Shown: piece after piece, positions 1-11,189 of the stretch
Layout: each line of letters starts with the position of its first letter
How positions within the stretch are numbered: position 1 is the stretch's first letter
DNA from: Azorinus chamasolen
Lineage: Eukaryota; Mollusca; Bivalvia; Cardiida; Solecurtidae
DNA: 64,000 bases
NCBI GenBank assembly: GCA_963576725.1
Contig: OY755237.1
Coordinates: forward strand, 62,845,423 to 62,909,422
Reading direction: 5' to 3'
Notes under the pieces: generated by a model
What the model was told of the DNA's origin: nothing
The model's input: only the letters and a program-made list of their open reading frames with translations
Databases searched by the model: none
Translations under genes and position numbers: made by a program

Positions 1-103
1 CTGTGCCCTTACTCATTCGCACGTTGTAAGTGCGTGCAAGTGCGACGAAGTGAGTTTTTTTGCGCTCGATGTCAGGGGTATTTATATAGGACGACCTCTT
101 GGT

Positions 104-166
104 ATTCTCCCAAGTTTGAAGTTTGAAGTCTGAATTTTGAAGTCTGTAGTCTGATGTTTGAAATCT
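104..166. repeat. short direct repeats of a TTGAAGTCTGA-like unit
   Basis: Five or six imperfect copies of a 9-11 base unit (TTTGAAGTT, TTTGAAGTCTGA, TTTGAAGTCTGTAGTCTGA) follow one another. It is a small tandem array with no coding sense. Confidence 0.6.
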
Positions 167-304
167 CCACCGGTCTTTCGTTATAACAGTACCTGCACGG
201 TGAAGTAAAGTAGAACACTGTGCAATAATAAATAGAGCAAATTACAATTACAAACAAACAATATGCAATGTGCATTTCACACCAATAGTATAAAAATTAA
301 ATAC

Positions 305-436
305 CTGTTTACTCAGGACCTCCTCGAGTCTGGGCCTGTCCAAAAACTTCATAAAAAGGTCGTCGATCTTGGAGATCTTGCAGGCCGGGGACTTGGTTTG
401 ACAGGCGGCCGGGTGGAGGGAGATGGAGATGCTGGT
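305..436 (-). other. possible host coding exon
   Basis: On the minus strand one frame stays open for 44 codons and ends exactly at a good splice donor (CAG|GTATTT). The peptide near its end contains KIDDLFMKFLDRP and LEEVLSKQ, a mixed acidic/basic composition that looks like real protein rather than random AT-rich translation. The block is also clearly more GC-rich than its surroundings. A possible acceptor (CTAG) precedes the open stretch, and another, TTCACATTCAG, lies about 60 bases further out in a different frame. I do not recognise the protein and no neighbouring exon is visible. It could equally be a fragment of an old repeat. Confidence 0.22.
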
Positions 437-439
437 CTA

Positions 440-1045
440 GTTTGGATCGAGTATAGTGACTCCCCATCCTCGCTTTGCTCACCCGTTTCATCCAGCTGAA
501 TGTGAATATAAATCTTACACATTAATAAGTTTCCTTTCTTAAATGTACATCTTCTGAAATTTCTAAAGAAAGGGTTACATGTGTGTACCATAATATATTA
601 CATGTAAGATGTACAGAATTTTATGTGTTTTACAATGTTGTCATGTTTAAAACTAGAAATGTCTATCAATGTAATAACTGTGTAGGAAATCTTTACTGGT
701 GTGGTCTCTACTGGAAGTCCGGTTTAGAGGGGGTTAATTTTATTTACAATGTGTACACACATGGCAATGTTGTAGAAAGTTCAACGCCATTAATTCACTT
801 ATCTATCCCTGGATAGGTCTACCTCACTCGCCAATGTCAATCTGACTTGCCTATGCCAGTGACATTCATTGCTATCAGAACTTTTTATCTTTGCTTTATT
901 GTAATACGAACGTATTTGCATTTAACGAAAACTGAATTTTGAATCCTTTGGTGATCATTAACGAGAGTGGATTCTTGGTGAAAATCGTGCTGATCATTGA
1001 TAAGTATTATCTACATTTAAACTCGCGTAGCCGTTTACTATTAAC
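440..1045. other. non-coding, no recognised feature
   Basis: AT-rich sequence. Short frames here are random. From about 690 there is weak likeness to the TCCGGTTTAGAGG end of MITE family D, but no second end was found. Confidence 0.4.
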
Positions 1046-1243
1046 CATTCCTTCATATAGGAGCCGTCAGATCAGGGTCTGCTCTGTTTGCTAATTGGAT
1101 TGAAATACATCTGTTTCTTTACTTTCTTAATGGCTACACTGTTCCATTTTTCATATTTCATTATACTATATTAACTAGATTTTCCATGAATATTCAGTAG
1201 GAAATGAACTTTAAAAACGAATTCAGCAGGGAAAGGGTTAACG
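1046..1243. mobile_element. MITE family B relic
   Basis: Right two-thirds of a family B miniature element. It contains the half-palindrome TATAGGAGCCGTCAGATCAG, the GGTCTGCTCTGTTTGCT block, an ATGAATATTCA motif and the terminal GGGAAAGGGTTAA. The left arm is decayed: only the half-hairpin remains, so the central palindrome has lost one arm. Confidence 0.6.
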
Positions 1244-1567
1244 TGCTTCATATGCGAACTGTTATCAGCAATTTAATTTAGAAATATTACAAGTTGGAAG
1301 TTAGCATGTACACATTTATTATCTTTATGCCAAACTGTTTTCAACATTTGTATTGTGGTAACCAGATGCCAACATTTTCAGTTTATCTGTTGCTTTGCCA
1401 CTGTATACCGATTTACACTCCTGTATAAGGGCATACATGTATATTAGATAAGGAGGAAATACTGAATGTATACAGGATCTACCGAATTACAGGACATGTA
1501 CCTGAATGTTGAAAAATGAAGTTGCAGTTTGCAGACCTGAACATATGCTCTATTCTAGTCAACCTAA

Positions 1568-1795
1568 ATTAATTCCTTCCTAGACTATTTTAAACGGAAC
1601 CTTTTTTAATAAATCTAATGAAAGGGAGCATTATTTTTTTAATGCAAAATGTTAGAATTGTGTAGTTTTTAAACCATTGTGATAAATAGAGCATTTGCTC
1701 CATATGAGCAAATGTTCTATTTATCACACTTTTTTCAACAAATGAGTTTTACAGAGGCGCAAAGAGGCGTCATTAGGATAAAATTGGTTAGCAAC
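1568..1795. mobile_element. MITE family A copy, decayed ends
   Basis: It carries the family A core, AACCATTGTGATAAATAGA followed by an inverted pair around GCATTTGCTCCATATGAGC, and the flanking blocks GTGTAGTTTTTAAACC and TTTTACAGAGGCG. Terminal TTAACCC motifs are no longer clear. No coding capacity. Confidence 0.65.
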
Positions 1796-3880
1796 GATTA
1801 CTCTTGGATTGCATTATTTTGAACCACTATTACTAAGTTAGTTTATGCAGATATATGAGATAGTGGTTTTGATGTAATTCGTTGCCCCGTAGCGTGATGG
1901 CCTCTCGGTTATCAGTGTTGCTGTGAATAGTTGAGTTAAACGATTTAAACGCTGATTGTTGCATACGTGAGGTGCGATATTACACTTGTTTCACATTGAC
2001 AGATTACCTCGGGTATGCTGTTACAATTGTCCGTTAAGTTCGAACACCGATACTGGGGACTCGCTCAAGATGTTGTGCAGTGTATTTAAATATCTGTTCT
2101 TGTTTGCATACCCGAACTATTGTCAAATATGCATGCGCACATTCAGTCATCATTTAAAACCTTATCTACTCTTAAGAAGAGGTACACGCGCATTCTTCAC
2201 CAAATCTAATGGAAAACAAAAATAATGTGACGTCATAACTTTCATAGTAGTAAGACAGGACATAACTTACATCTAATGCAATTTCACATGCATGCTTGGT
2301 AAATTGCGGTAATCAGTTATATTGTTTTAGTCACTGTGGAGTTATTGCATTTTCACGGTGAGGATATATAACCAGTCATGTTGCGGTAAGGTGAACGTAT
2401 TGGTTTTTTGTGTATCAATTTGTCATCCTTGTTTAGTTATACGGGGACGGGGTCTACTTTAATCAGAACGCAACTTTGCAATAAACTTTGACACATAATA
2501 TAATATCACACCTGTCACATGTGTTTATTCTGTTGCTTTAGTGTGAGCTTAAGCTATGAGATAATAGTACCGTTATTAACGCTTTTGATGAGTTGTGGCC
2601 GGGAAAGGAAATCACAACCTCGTCTCCTCTCGTACGCCATACCCATGAGGTACCATTCAGTTGACACAGTTGGTTGCAGAGTATACTTCTATTTCATTCA
2701 AAGTCTAAATAAAGACTATTCTACATTTTTCTCTTTTCACATTGCTATTTTAGCTTTTGAAGGGTCTATAAATTTCCGAATGTATACTGTCAGTCATTTT
2801 CTCCCCTTTTTAATGGGCTATCCTTGCAAGTTGAAACGCTCTATCTATATTATCTAAACAACGAGGAGTTGTTTTGTTAAAACTAATTTTGAAATTGTCC
2901 ATGGAAACGGTTAACAGTATAAACGTTACCTATTTATGCAACAAGAGTCATTACCATTTGGTTCGTTTCCATAGTAAATATATATTATTTAAATGTTTGA
3001 TGATGCAATGCATTCAATAGAGAAATATTATGACATCTCAATCGGCCAACCTGAGCCACATGTCATTATCATATTAAAAGTCATACAACAGTATTGTGCA
3101 CGTACCTTATTTTACATACCTTCTTAATATGCTTTTGGTTTTACATTGACTAGCGATATTTAAATTCCCTAACTATATGCTACCAGGGTTCAGAGCAATA
3201 CCCCTATTCTATATAGGACTGACACGTTTGTTTCTAAATCGCAAAAGACTGGGTTGTTTACATTGGCATGGCATGTTGTGACCAACTCACTGTCAAGTAT
3301 ATCTTTCCACAGCTGTGTATTTAATATCCAGCATTAGACATTGTTCTTTGGGCCACTTTAGGGGCGGTAACTGTATATATACTTAAACGGGATATGAAAG
3401 AAATATAGTCTTTCTAGTCACACAACATACTGAATAAAACGCCGTTTGCTATATCAATGTAATGTGATTAGTGGTATAAAATATGCAGATACCCTAGATA
3501 TATCGGTGTTACCACATCACAAAACTCGCTCGTATTGCGCTCCATGTATCTGAAATGTTTGAAATACCCACTGGTATGACATAGTTTGGCCATTCTAAAT
3601 GCAGTTATGTGATCTCGTGTTGATGAAAATGAGTCCAGCAAAGAGCCCCGTATATATCCTTTATTGATGACCTTCTGTTTCAGAAAAAAACTTTCCATAT
3701 GATCTTGTGCTCACGGGCATACTATAGGCTGAAATAACATTGCACTATTCGAATTAAAGTACGCAAATGGCTTTAAGAGACCTCTCCAATTAAGTGGTAA
3801 TTGTTTAACGTTTGCCGTCGAAATATATTAAAATAGCAGAGGCCCAGATAAGATGTGTAAATTAAAACATTTCCAAAAAA
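1796..3880. other. non-coding, no recognised feature
   Basis: About 2 kb of AT-rich sequence. The longest frame (2519-2857, plus strand) has no recognisable domain, no clear splice context and composition like its surroundings, so I do not call it a gene. Confidence 0.45.
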
Positions 3881-3995
3881 AGATCCGTTCTTTCTCCACC
3901 AAACCCTATAGTATGATCTCTCTTTAGAATCGTCTCTTCGAGACGATTCTCAAGAGTGGTCGTAAGATAGGGTTTAGTGGAGAAATAGAGGATCT
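3881..3995. repeat. long inverted repeat, hairpin 1
   Basis: The two arms begin and end with AGATCC and GGATCT. Inside they pair through TTTCTCCAC / GTGGAGAAA and AAACCCTAT / ATAGGGTTT, closing on the near-perfect GAATCGTCTC TTC GAGACGATTC. It is a foldback of about 115 bases with an interrupted stem. It lies 7 bases from a second, unrelated hairpin of similar size. Confidence 0.8.
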
Positions 3996-4002
3996 GTTGC
4001 GA

Positions 4003-4124
4003 GTTGTCTTTTAAGATCATATGTTCCTAAACAAGCCTTAGAAAATGTTATTAAGCGAGCATTTGGCGAGCTTAATAACATTTTCTTGGTGAGTTAAGGA
4101 AAACATGTGATCTTAAAAGACAAC
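4003..4124. repeat. long inverted repeat, hairpin 2
   Basis: The outer arms GTTGTCTTTTAAGATCA and TGATCTTAAAAGACAAC are exact complements. The inner arms GAAAATGTTATTAAGC and GCTTAATAACATTTTC are also exact and enclose a loop of about 14 bases. The whole forms a foldback of about 122 bases. No TTAA or TA duplication marks the ends, so its mobility is unproven. Confidence 0.85.
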
Positions 4125-5324
4125 GAGCATCAGATTATTTTTCTCACATAACCAAACAGTGTTGATCTATATCTATTTTTGCCTTTTTAACGACATGCAA
4201 ACATCGGTTCCCCGCAGGTTTCCATGGTTTGACGTCATATATCGCGTATGTTCTAAAGTGATCTTACATGTGTTACAGATCAGAGAATCTAACTCGGAGA
4301 TAAAGGAAGGTATGTGAGAAATGACGATTCTAGTATTTTGATGAGCACACTAACTGTTGCTCGAAATAAAAGAAACGCTCTTATTTCTTGGTTCGCCATA
4401 CATACATGATTATAATAATAACAAAACCTACATGGCTATAATAAAATAAAACCTGGTAAATCACCATAGTCCACTCAAATTCCTACGCAGTTTGCAGATT
4501 TTGAATAAATAATTTTATTTAAAATCGTCAGGGGGAAATGTTTGTCTAGGAATCATCCCTGGCGAAATGGAATGTATCAGATATCATTGAATATGACATA
4601 TTATGTGTGCCATAACTCGTCAATCCGTATATACAATACCTATTTAGAACTGTTAACCCTTGTTCCGTTGTCCACAACCTGGGTCCATGCTTATAAATCT
4701 TTTAAATGAGTCTGGTTTCGTTCGTATATGTACAGTCGGCTGAGCGGTCATTCGGACTGAAAGTAGACTATAACTAGGTACTTTACTTTACTTTATGACA
4801 AAAGTAGATGTGATAGGGTGCGAAGTAATTTACACTTATTTCGGCGACGTCCTTGGTATTGAACGTTTTTGGAGACTGTCAAATATACATACGGATGGGA
4901 AAACTGATAGGCAACAATGATGAGTTTTCAGTTGCCTTTAACGATAAACGAGTGTGGCAAAACAATACGCGACCAGTAAGGCATGAAACGACTTGATTTA
5001 TAATAACATACAACATAATTTCATTGTTCCTAACACTTAACCTAACAGTTTTCAGGAAACGAATGTACTGTCATTTGCAAACAGTAAAAGCCCATATCAC
5101 AGGGCTGTTATAAAAGGCCCTGATCAGGGTCTTTGTTGTTTGTTATTCCAAATCATCTTGCAAATTCTGACCTTACTGATGCTTTGTTTAATAAAAACGA
5201 ACCTATCCAGTTTGTTTATTCAGCATTCAAAGGATTGAATCAGCATGTTATATAATTATCCATAATGCTGAGGGTACATACCCCCGGGTCATTAGCAGAA
5301 TGTCAAGGGCGTAGATAGCGATAC
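4125..5324. other. non-coding, no recognised feature
   Basis: AT-rich sequence without a convincing frame or repeat. Near 5080-5140 a short hairpin-like stretch (GGGCTGTTATAAAAGGCCCTGATCAGGGTC) resembles the cores of the local MITEs but lacks ends. Confidence 0.4.
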
Positions 5325-5394
5325 GCACTTGTGAAAAGGAGCACATGCTCCTGAAGGAGCAAATGTTCTAAGTATCACAATGGTTTAACCCATT
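5325..5394. mobile_element. MITE family A core fragment
   Basis: Only the central palindrome region remains: GGAGCACATGCTCC, GGAGCAAATGTTCTA and TATCACAATGGTTT, matching the core of the complete family A copy at 6133-6360. It directly abuts the family C half-copy. Confidence 0.6.
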
Positions 5395-5546
5395 TGCTCC
5401 CAGTGGATTCTTCCATGCTTATATTGGATTAGTCTATTTTTTATCTAAGGGATGTCTGGTCTAAATTTTCATTTTTGTTTTGTTTTATATTGAATTTCCT
5501 ATCAGCAAACAGTGTAGACTCTGATCAGACGCCGCATTATGCGGCG
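5395..5546. mobile_element. MITE family C half-copy, broken at its palindrome
   Basis: It begins with TTAACCCATTTGCTCCCAGT and matches the complete family C copy at 14745-14975 through the central GACGCCGCATTATGCGGCG. The match stops exactly at the distal end of the palindrome and a GT-rich microsatellite follows. The right half is absent. Confidence 0.8.
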
Positions 5547-5632
5547 TGGATGTGTGCATTGGTGTGTGTGCGTGTGTGGGTGCGTGCGTGCGTGTGTATG
5601 TGCGTATGTGCGTGCGTGCGTGCGCGTGTGTG
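5547..5632 (+). repeat. GT-rich microsatellite
   Basis: An irregular run of GTGTGT and GTGCGT units, about 85 bases, starting where the family C element breaks off. Confidence 0.85.
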
Positions 5633-6132
5633 GTTAATATAACGAATGGATATATTTTCAGACAACCATGGTGATTCAGATGAGTTTTATTTAACTAGCT
5701 GGGCAATAAATGGTGAGTGGAAGAAAGCAGATGTATATTCAGAAGGATCCTCTATTTCCCTAGTTCGTCCATATTTACAGTCAAAATCAATCATACAGAA
5801 ACTGGTCTAAGCTTATAGGTCAAACAGTCCATGTACAACTCGCATATGCCAAGCACAAAGCAAGGATGCCACTAGTGTCATTCCATGTGTTTGTTTTAGT
5901 TCGGCCTGAGATAAAATATTCAACCCCTGGAGTATCGAGATGATACAAAAGACACACAGCTCCATCAATGTATTATTTTGAGAGAACGTTACTCTCATAG
6001 ATGACAAACTAATACAAATGCTAATTTCATTTCGGGTTACAAGCCATCTGTTCCTTGATGTAATATGTCTCTTTTCGCGAGTAAGACTTTGAGCAACTGT
6101 GTCCAAGTTCGTATACAATATTTCATATATTT
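5633..6132. other. non-coding, no recognised feature
   Basis: AT-rich sequence. A 101-codon minus-strand frame (5813-6118) has no recognisable domain and I treat it as chance. Confidence 0.4.
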
Positions 6133-6360
6133 TTAACCCATTCCCTCATATGCTAATTTTAGATCTAACCTCTTTGAATAAGTCTACCGAAAAGGAGCAT
6201 TAACTAGTGAAAAGTTTTTTTTAGAATTTTGTAGTTTGAAACCATTGTGATAAATAGAACATTTGCTCCTATAGGAGCAAATGCTCTATTTATCATAATG
6301 GTTTCACAAGGTGACTTTTACAGAGGCGTAGAAAGGCGTATTTATGGAGGAAAGGGTTAA
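6133..6360. mobile_element. complete MITE family A (TTAA-flanked)
   Basis: Both ends are visible: TTAACCCATTCCCTCATA on the left and GGAGGAAAGGGTTAA on the right, so the element is about 220 bases between TTAA tetranucleotides. The core is a strong palindrome (GAACATTTGCTCCTATAGGAGCAAATGCTC) flanked by the inverted pair AAACCATTGTGATAAATAG / CTATTTATCATAATGGTTT. A TTAA target and CCC-type termini are what piggyBac-superfamily elements show. No transposase is encoded, so it would be non-autonomous. Confidence 0.8.
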
Positions 6361-6453
6361 AAATACCAATATGAAGGTATCAAACACCTATACAGCAATC
6401 CAGCCCCTAAACATGAACTCTTGTATCTCTAGATACGTCTAGCCACGTGACTG

Positions 6454-6560
6454 CATAATGAAGGATGGAAGTCACGCAGAAAGCTCCTAGAGGAGGTTTT
6501 CTTCTGCATGATGTTCACTCTGCTTTAAGCTGCCACCTGTCTTCAAGACCGATATTTATA
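6454..6560. mobile_element. MITE family D core fragment
   Basis: It contains GTCACGCAGAAAGCTCCTAG, AGGAGGTTTTCTTCTGCAT and AAGCTGCCACCTGTCTTCAAG, the family D palindromic core and its right flank. The CAGT/ACTG ends are not seen, so this is a piece. Confidence 0.55.
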
Positions 6561-6790
6561 CTGAATATACAATCGAGCATATACATGTATTCACTATTAC
6601 CAAATCATTGTCCCTCTAACCGTGATCTGGCTCGCAACAGATTGGATCCAGATCAGACGCTAAGTACCTAAGTGTCTCGCCAGCATCCAATAATTTCGCA
6701 AAAGCTTGATCGCTTCCACAGTATATAAATTACTACAGAATTAGGCAGACAGTATTTTTGCAGACTGGTGTGTTGTAAACTACCAAACAT

Positions 6791-7497
<707 letters not shown>

Positions 7498-7499
7498 CT

Positions 7500-8267
7500 C
7501 CTTTAAACCAGACATTTGGTGCAACAAAAGGGTTTTAGGTAAGCGGTTGTTTCGTGTAGACTCAGGATAACGCAGAAAGCTCATTTAGGAGCGCGCCTGG
7601 CACATGTGGCATGAATCTGTCACTGTCTTAAAGACCAGCGACACTAACTGTATAGTTCGATTTAGAGGAGTTACAATGAACACTGTAAGTGCCACTTGAG
7701 GTCTAAGGCTCTTTAACTATTTCGCCGCCACGGAAGCCGGAAAGTGACTCGCATGGCTTGATGCAATTGCTGAATGCAACCCGTATGAATTCAGACGAGA
7801 CACCGCCTATCTCGGCGTTTCATCAGGACCAACTCTTTAACTTGAAGAAAATCCGCTCTGTCACTAAAAGCAGACGGCAATATATGCAGACGGAACCTAT
7901 TTTGCGCAAAAAGAGTTAAAAAGCATCAACTGTCGTCTGCTCTTTCACTATTTATGGCAGTAATTTCTCCCCGGCTATCTTTGTGCTTTAACCAGCATTT
8001 GAATAATGGGTTTTCAGCCGCCTTTCCATCACGCCGTGCGTGGGAGTATATGTGACACAGGAAATGAATTTAATCCTTCAATTTTCAACTAAAGGACAAA
8101 AACATTACATTCTATTGTATTGCCTTTGATTTTTCTGATAAATTGACTCAGGGAACAAACATAAACCGGGTGCCAATTCAAACAATCACTTGGCAGTCTA
8201 AGTACTGTAAACCTCTTCCAATGCGACCAGCAAAAACGGGAATAATTCACAGTCGCAGAGACAGATG
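7500..8267. other. MITE debris, otherwise non-coding
   Basis: It begins with CTTTAAACCAGACATTTGG and contains ACGCAGAAAGCTCATTTAGG (family D core), then CGAGACACCGCCTATCTCGGCGTTTCATCAGG, a relative of the family E core at 60.35-60.40 kb. No complete element and no gene. Confidence 0.45.
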
Positions 8268-8406
8268 GTAGCTTAATGCAGAACGAAAGTTATGCAGAAA
8301 GCTCCTATAGGAGTTTTCTGCATAACCTTCATCCTGCATTGAGCAACCACCTGCATATAAAGACATGTATATTTATTCATTAAGTGGTCGCATTAGAGGG
8401 GTTCTA
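8268..8406. mobile_element. MITE family D core fragment
   Basis: It centres on the exact palindromic stretch GCTCCTATAGGAG within TTATGCAGAAA / TTTCTGCATAA. The right flank ends in GCATTAGAGGGGTTCTAAAT, a degenerate TCCGGTTTAGAGG terminus. The left terminus is missing. Confidence 0.6.
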
Positions 8407-8625
8407 AATACCTTTTTAAAATTTTATTCAGCTAACCGTTACCTGGCTATTTACAAACATACTGGATCCAGATGCAACGCTGAGTAGGTCGACGTCTTAT
8501 CCGGATCCACATTGATTGACGCTCGACCACTAGTTTCTCAAAAAGCTTTTCGAAACGTATGTAGTCATACTTGCAGCAGAGCCAGTTCTGGGTAGACATA
8601 TTTTGTTTTGTTTTATAACGGATAA

Positions 8626-8816
8626 GTGTAAAACTCCTCTAAACCTGAATTATAGTAGAGAAATAAATAGATACATTTAAGCAAGTGGTTACTTAATGGA
8701 GGGTGAAAGTCACACAGAAAGCCTGCATCACTTTCACCCAGTAGTTAGCTGCCACCTGTCTCGAAGGTCGATATTTACATTAAATTGAACATCCAGTTTG
8801 GAGAGGTTTTGCTGTA
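8626..8816. mobile_element. MITE family D copy (pogo/Tc1-like ends)
   Basis: The left end AGTGTAAAACTCCTCTAAACC and the right end GGTTTTGCTGTATA bracket a core with GAAAGTCACACAGAAAGC and TCACTTTCACCC. The ends are degenerate versions of the CAGT...ACTG termini of the better copy at 59229-59435. No coding capacity. Confidence 0.65.
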
Positions 8817-8817
8817 T

Positions 8818-9232
8818 ACAACACTCCATAGTATGTGGAAGAAGGTGTGGTAAACTGCAGCTAAGAGTATTATAATGATATCCATAGTACGTTCTAGATG
8901 GTGTGGTAAACTGCAGCTAAGAGTGTAAGAATATGCATCCATAGTATCTGGTAGAGGGTGTAGTAAACTGCAGCTAAGAAGATAAGGTGTATTAGGTGTA
9001 TCCATAGTATGTGGTAGAAGATGTGGCAAACTGCAGCTAAGAGTATTAGAATGTAAATACAAAGTAAGTGGTAGAATGTCTGGTAAAGTGCAGCTAAGAT
9101 TATTAGGTGTATCCATAGTATGTGGTAGAAAGTGCGGTAAACTCTAGCACAGTGTATTAGAATATGTATCTATAGTACGTGGTAAGTGTGGTAAACTGCC
9201 GCTAAGAGTGTTAGAATATGTATCCATAGTTA
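8818..9232 (+). repeat. minisatellite, about 60 bp unit, seven to eight copies
   Basis: Repeated blocks of CCATAGTATGTGGTAGAAG followed by TGTGGTAAACTGCAGCTAAG and a variable ATTAG spacer. Copies diverge by point changes and short indels, so the array is old. Confidence 0.9.
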
Positions 9233-9261
9233 TATGCAGTCGTGATAAATGAGTTATACTG

Positions 9262-9415
9262 TTGACCCTTCCCTGCATATAAACGCCCTTGTAAACGCGC
9301 TTTAAAACACAGTAGATCCTGATCAGATAGCTCCAATTGAAAGCGTCATGTTTGCTTATGACGTAATATAGATCTGATCCCACAGTTTTTATCAAGACAA
9401 AAGAAAGGGTTAACC
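9262..9415. mobile_element. MITE family B copy, short and degenerate
   Basis: It begins near TTGACCCTTCCCTGCATATAA and ends AAAGAAAGGGTTAA. The internal ACACAGTAGATCCTGATCAGA, CTCCAATT and GTAATATAGATCTGATCC blocks align with other family B copies, but the central palindrome has decayed and part of the right arm is deleted. Confidence 0.65.
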
Positions 9416-9530
9416 ATTTGGTGAAAGTCGTGCAGACTTTCTGTGTGACTTTCACCCTGCATTAAGAAATCACTTGCTTAAATGTATCTATTTTTTCTCT
9501 ACTAGAATTCCGGTTTAGAGGAGTTTTACA
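9415..9530. mobile_element. MITE family D partial copy
   Basis: Contains GTGAAAGTCGTGCAGACTTTC, GACTTTCACCCTGCATTAAG and the right terminus GAATTCCGGTTTAGAGGAG. Its outer part is the reverse complement of the left arm of the copy at 8626, as expected from shared terminal inverted repeats. The left half is missing. Confidence 0.65.
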
Positions 9531-9539
9531 CCTATCCGT

Positions 9540-9776
9540 TATAAAACAAGCGCATTTCCACGTATTCGAAAATAGAGTAGACCCAGCTCAGACGGCTCCT
9601 ATAGGAACCGTCTGATCAGGTTATTCTACTCTTTTTGCTTATGGTGTAATATGGATCTGATTCTACAGCTTCTTTCTGAGCCTAAATGTCCTGTGTTCAT
9701 ATGCCATTATGAATAATCTTATTAATATTCATGACGTCATTATGTCTTACATGAACATACAACAGGGAAATGGTTA
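9540..9776. mobile_element. MITE family B copy
   Basis: Central palindrome GACGGCTCCTATAGGAACCGTC with flanks GAGTAGACCCAG and GATCAGGTTATTCTACTC. The right arm has ATTAATATTCATGACGTCAT and ends at GGGAAATGGTTAA. The left terminus is degenerate. Confidence 0.7.
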
Positions 9777-9891
9777 AACAATACATGATAAACATTCAGC
9801 TAACTAGCATTCAGAATGTCATTGTTTCATGAATATTGGACAGAGAAAGGTTTACAGTTTATGCACGTGGCAACATTGGACCAAAAACCTT

Positions 9892-10121
9892 TCTGTATAC
9901 TAATTCCGATATCTTAGATGCTCAACTACCTGTCTGTATACTAATTCCGATATCTTAGATTCTCAACTACCTGTCTGTATACTAATTCCGATATCTTAGA
10001 TTCTCAACTACCTATCTGTATACTAATTCCGATATCTTAGATTCTCAACTACCTGTCTGTATACTAATTCCGATATCTAAGGTTCTCAACTACCTGTCTA
10101 TATACTAATTCCGATATCTTA
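9892..10121 (+). repeat. 41-bp tandem repeat, about 5.6 copies
   Basis: The unit reads TCTGTATACTAATTCCGATA then TCTTAGATTCTCAACTACCTG. Five complete and one partial copy follow head to tail with one or two differences each. This points to a recent array. Confidence 0.95.
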
Positions 10122-11093
10122 ACTGAAATTCTAAGTATTCGAAAGTGATTATAGGTCCTTGGCAAGAGACTTGAGATCACACACTATACGTCTTTGGTTT
10201 TCTTTGTTAAACAAGATAGCCACGTACATTATAATCATCTGAAACAATGTAAATAGCGATAATTCAAGTGACACACGTGTTATCTTAAGTGAGATCCTGG
10301 GTTTTCAGTTGCTCTGTGCACATGGCGCATGAACAACAATAGTGTAACACGTGCTATTGCTACGTCACCAATGTGCATTTCAATTGTACTGACGATATTC
10401 CCAGTTGAGAATCTAGGAGTACAAACAGTATGTCTGGTTAGCTGTTCACCTATCTACCCTCGTATTAACCAACGCGTATGCATAGGATATTTTATTGAAT
10501 AGACCCCTCAGGGTCTCTCCTCAGTGTTGGAATTGGATGTCGGCGTATTCTGGGATGGTTTACAATTTATCTCAAGGCGAATTGAATTGGGATAGTAAAA
10601 AGAATATCGCCGTCTACCGGACGGGACGAGTTGTGGCTATTCGCATGCGCGAGTTTTGGTTATATAGAAAATACGCAGTTAAACTATCACTAACCAATAA
10701 AGAGTTTGAATATTAAAGTATTTATAGAAAACGTGATTGAATTTGAACAATAGGATCAGTTGAATCCAGATTGTCGATATTTTAATTCAAATAGACATGA
10801 TTATTTTATCCCAGAACAAAGTGCAATCATTTTTGCATTCCGTATAAAATTCGAGTAACGGTCGGCTCAGTTTCTTTTTTTAGATTGACCTCGATGGAGC
10901 TGAACAAATTATTTAGGTCTGTGCCATTCCCCGTCCCTTTAAGAGTTTCTCAATCAAATTAGCATGCGAATAGAATAGAAACATGCACTTTTTATCCATT
11001 TATCTATGCTTTCCGACTTGATTCTTATTAAACCGTGTTTCTCCAGCGGTGGATTAAGTTAATAAAACTGATAAATCAGCGATGTTTACTATC
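10122..11093. other. non-coding, no recognised feature
   Basis: No repeat family I recognise. The small frame at 10495-10716 has no domain and no supporting context. Confidence 0.4.
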
Positions 11094-11189
11094 GATGGCG
11101 GAGTGGCCGAGCGGGCTAAGCTTTTGGATAAAAAGTGTTTCAGTTTACGTTCTGAATGACCTGGCGTGGGTTCGAATCCAGCTACAACC
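11094..11189 (+). tRNA. tRNA-Leu-like relic (pseudogene or SINE head)
   Basis: The stretch has a good A box (GTGGCCGAGCGGGCTAAG) and B box (GGTTCGAATCC) at the spacing expected for a class II tRNA with a long variable arm. The GGCGTGGGTTCGAATCC block is typical of animal tRNA-Leu. The acceptor arms (GATGGCG against TACAACC) and the T stem (GTGGG against CCAGC) no longer pair, so it is not a functional tRNA. It is followed by a run of 12 C and AT-rich sequence. It could be the head of a tRNA-derived SINE whose body has decayed. Confidence 0.5.

Noticed and set aside
2519..2857. 112-codon plus-strand frame
   Set aside because: No domain, no start context, composition like the AT-rich surroundings.
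8775..9455. Leu/Ser-rich minus-strand frames
   Set aside because: Periodic products of the 60-bp minisatellite.
11094..11189. Functional tRNA-Leu gene
   Set aside because: A and B boxes are good but acceptor and T stems do not pair.
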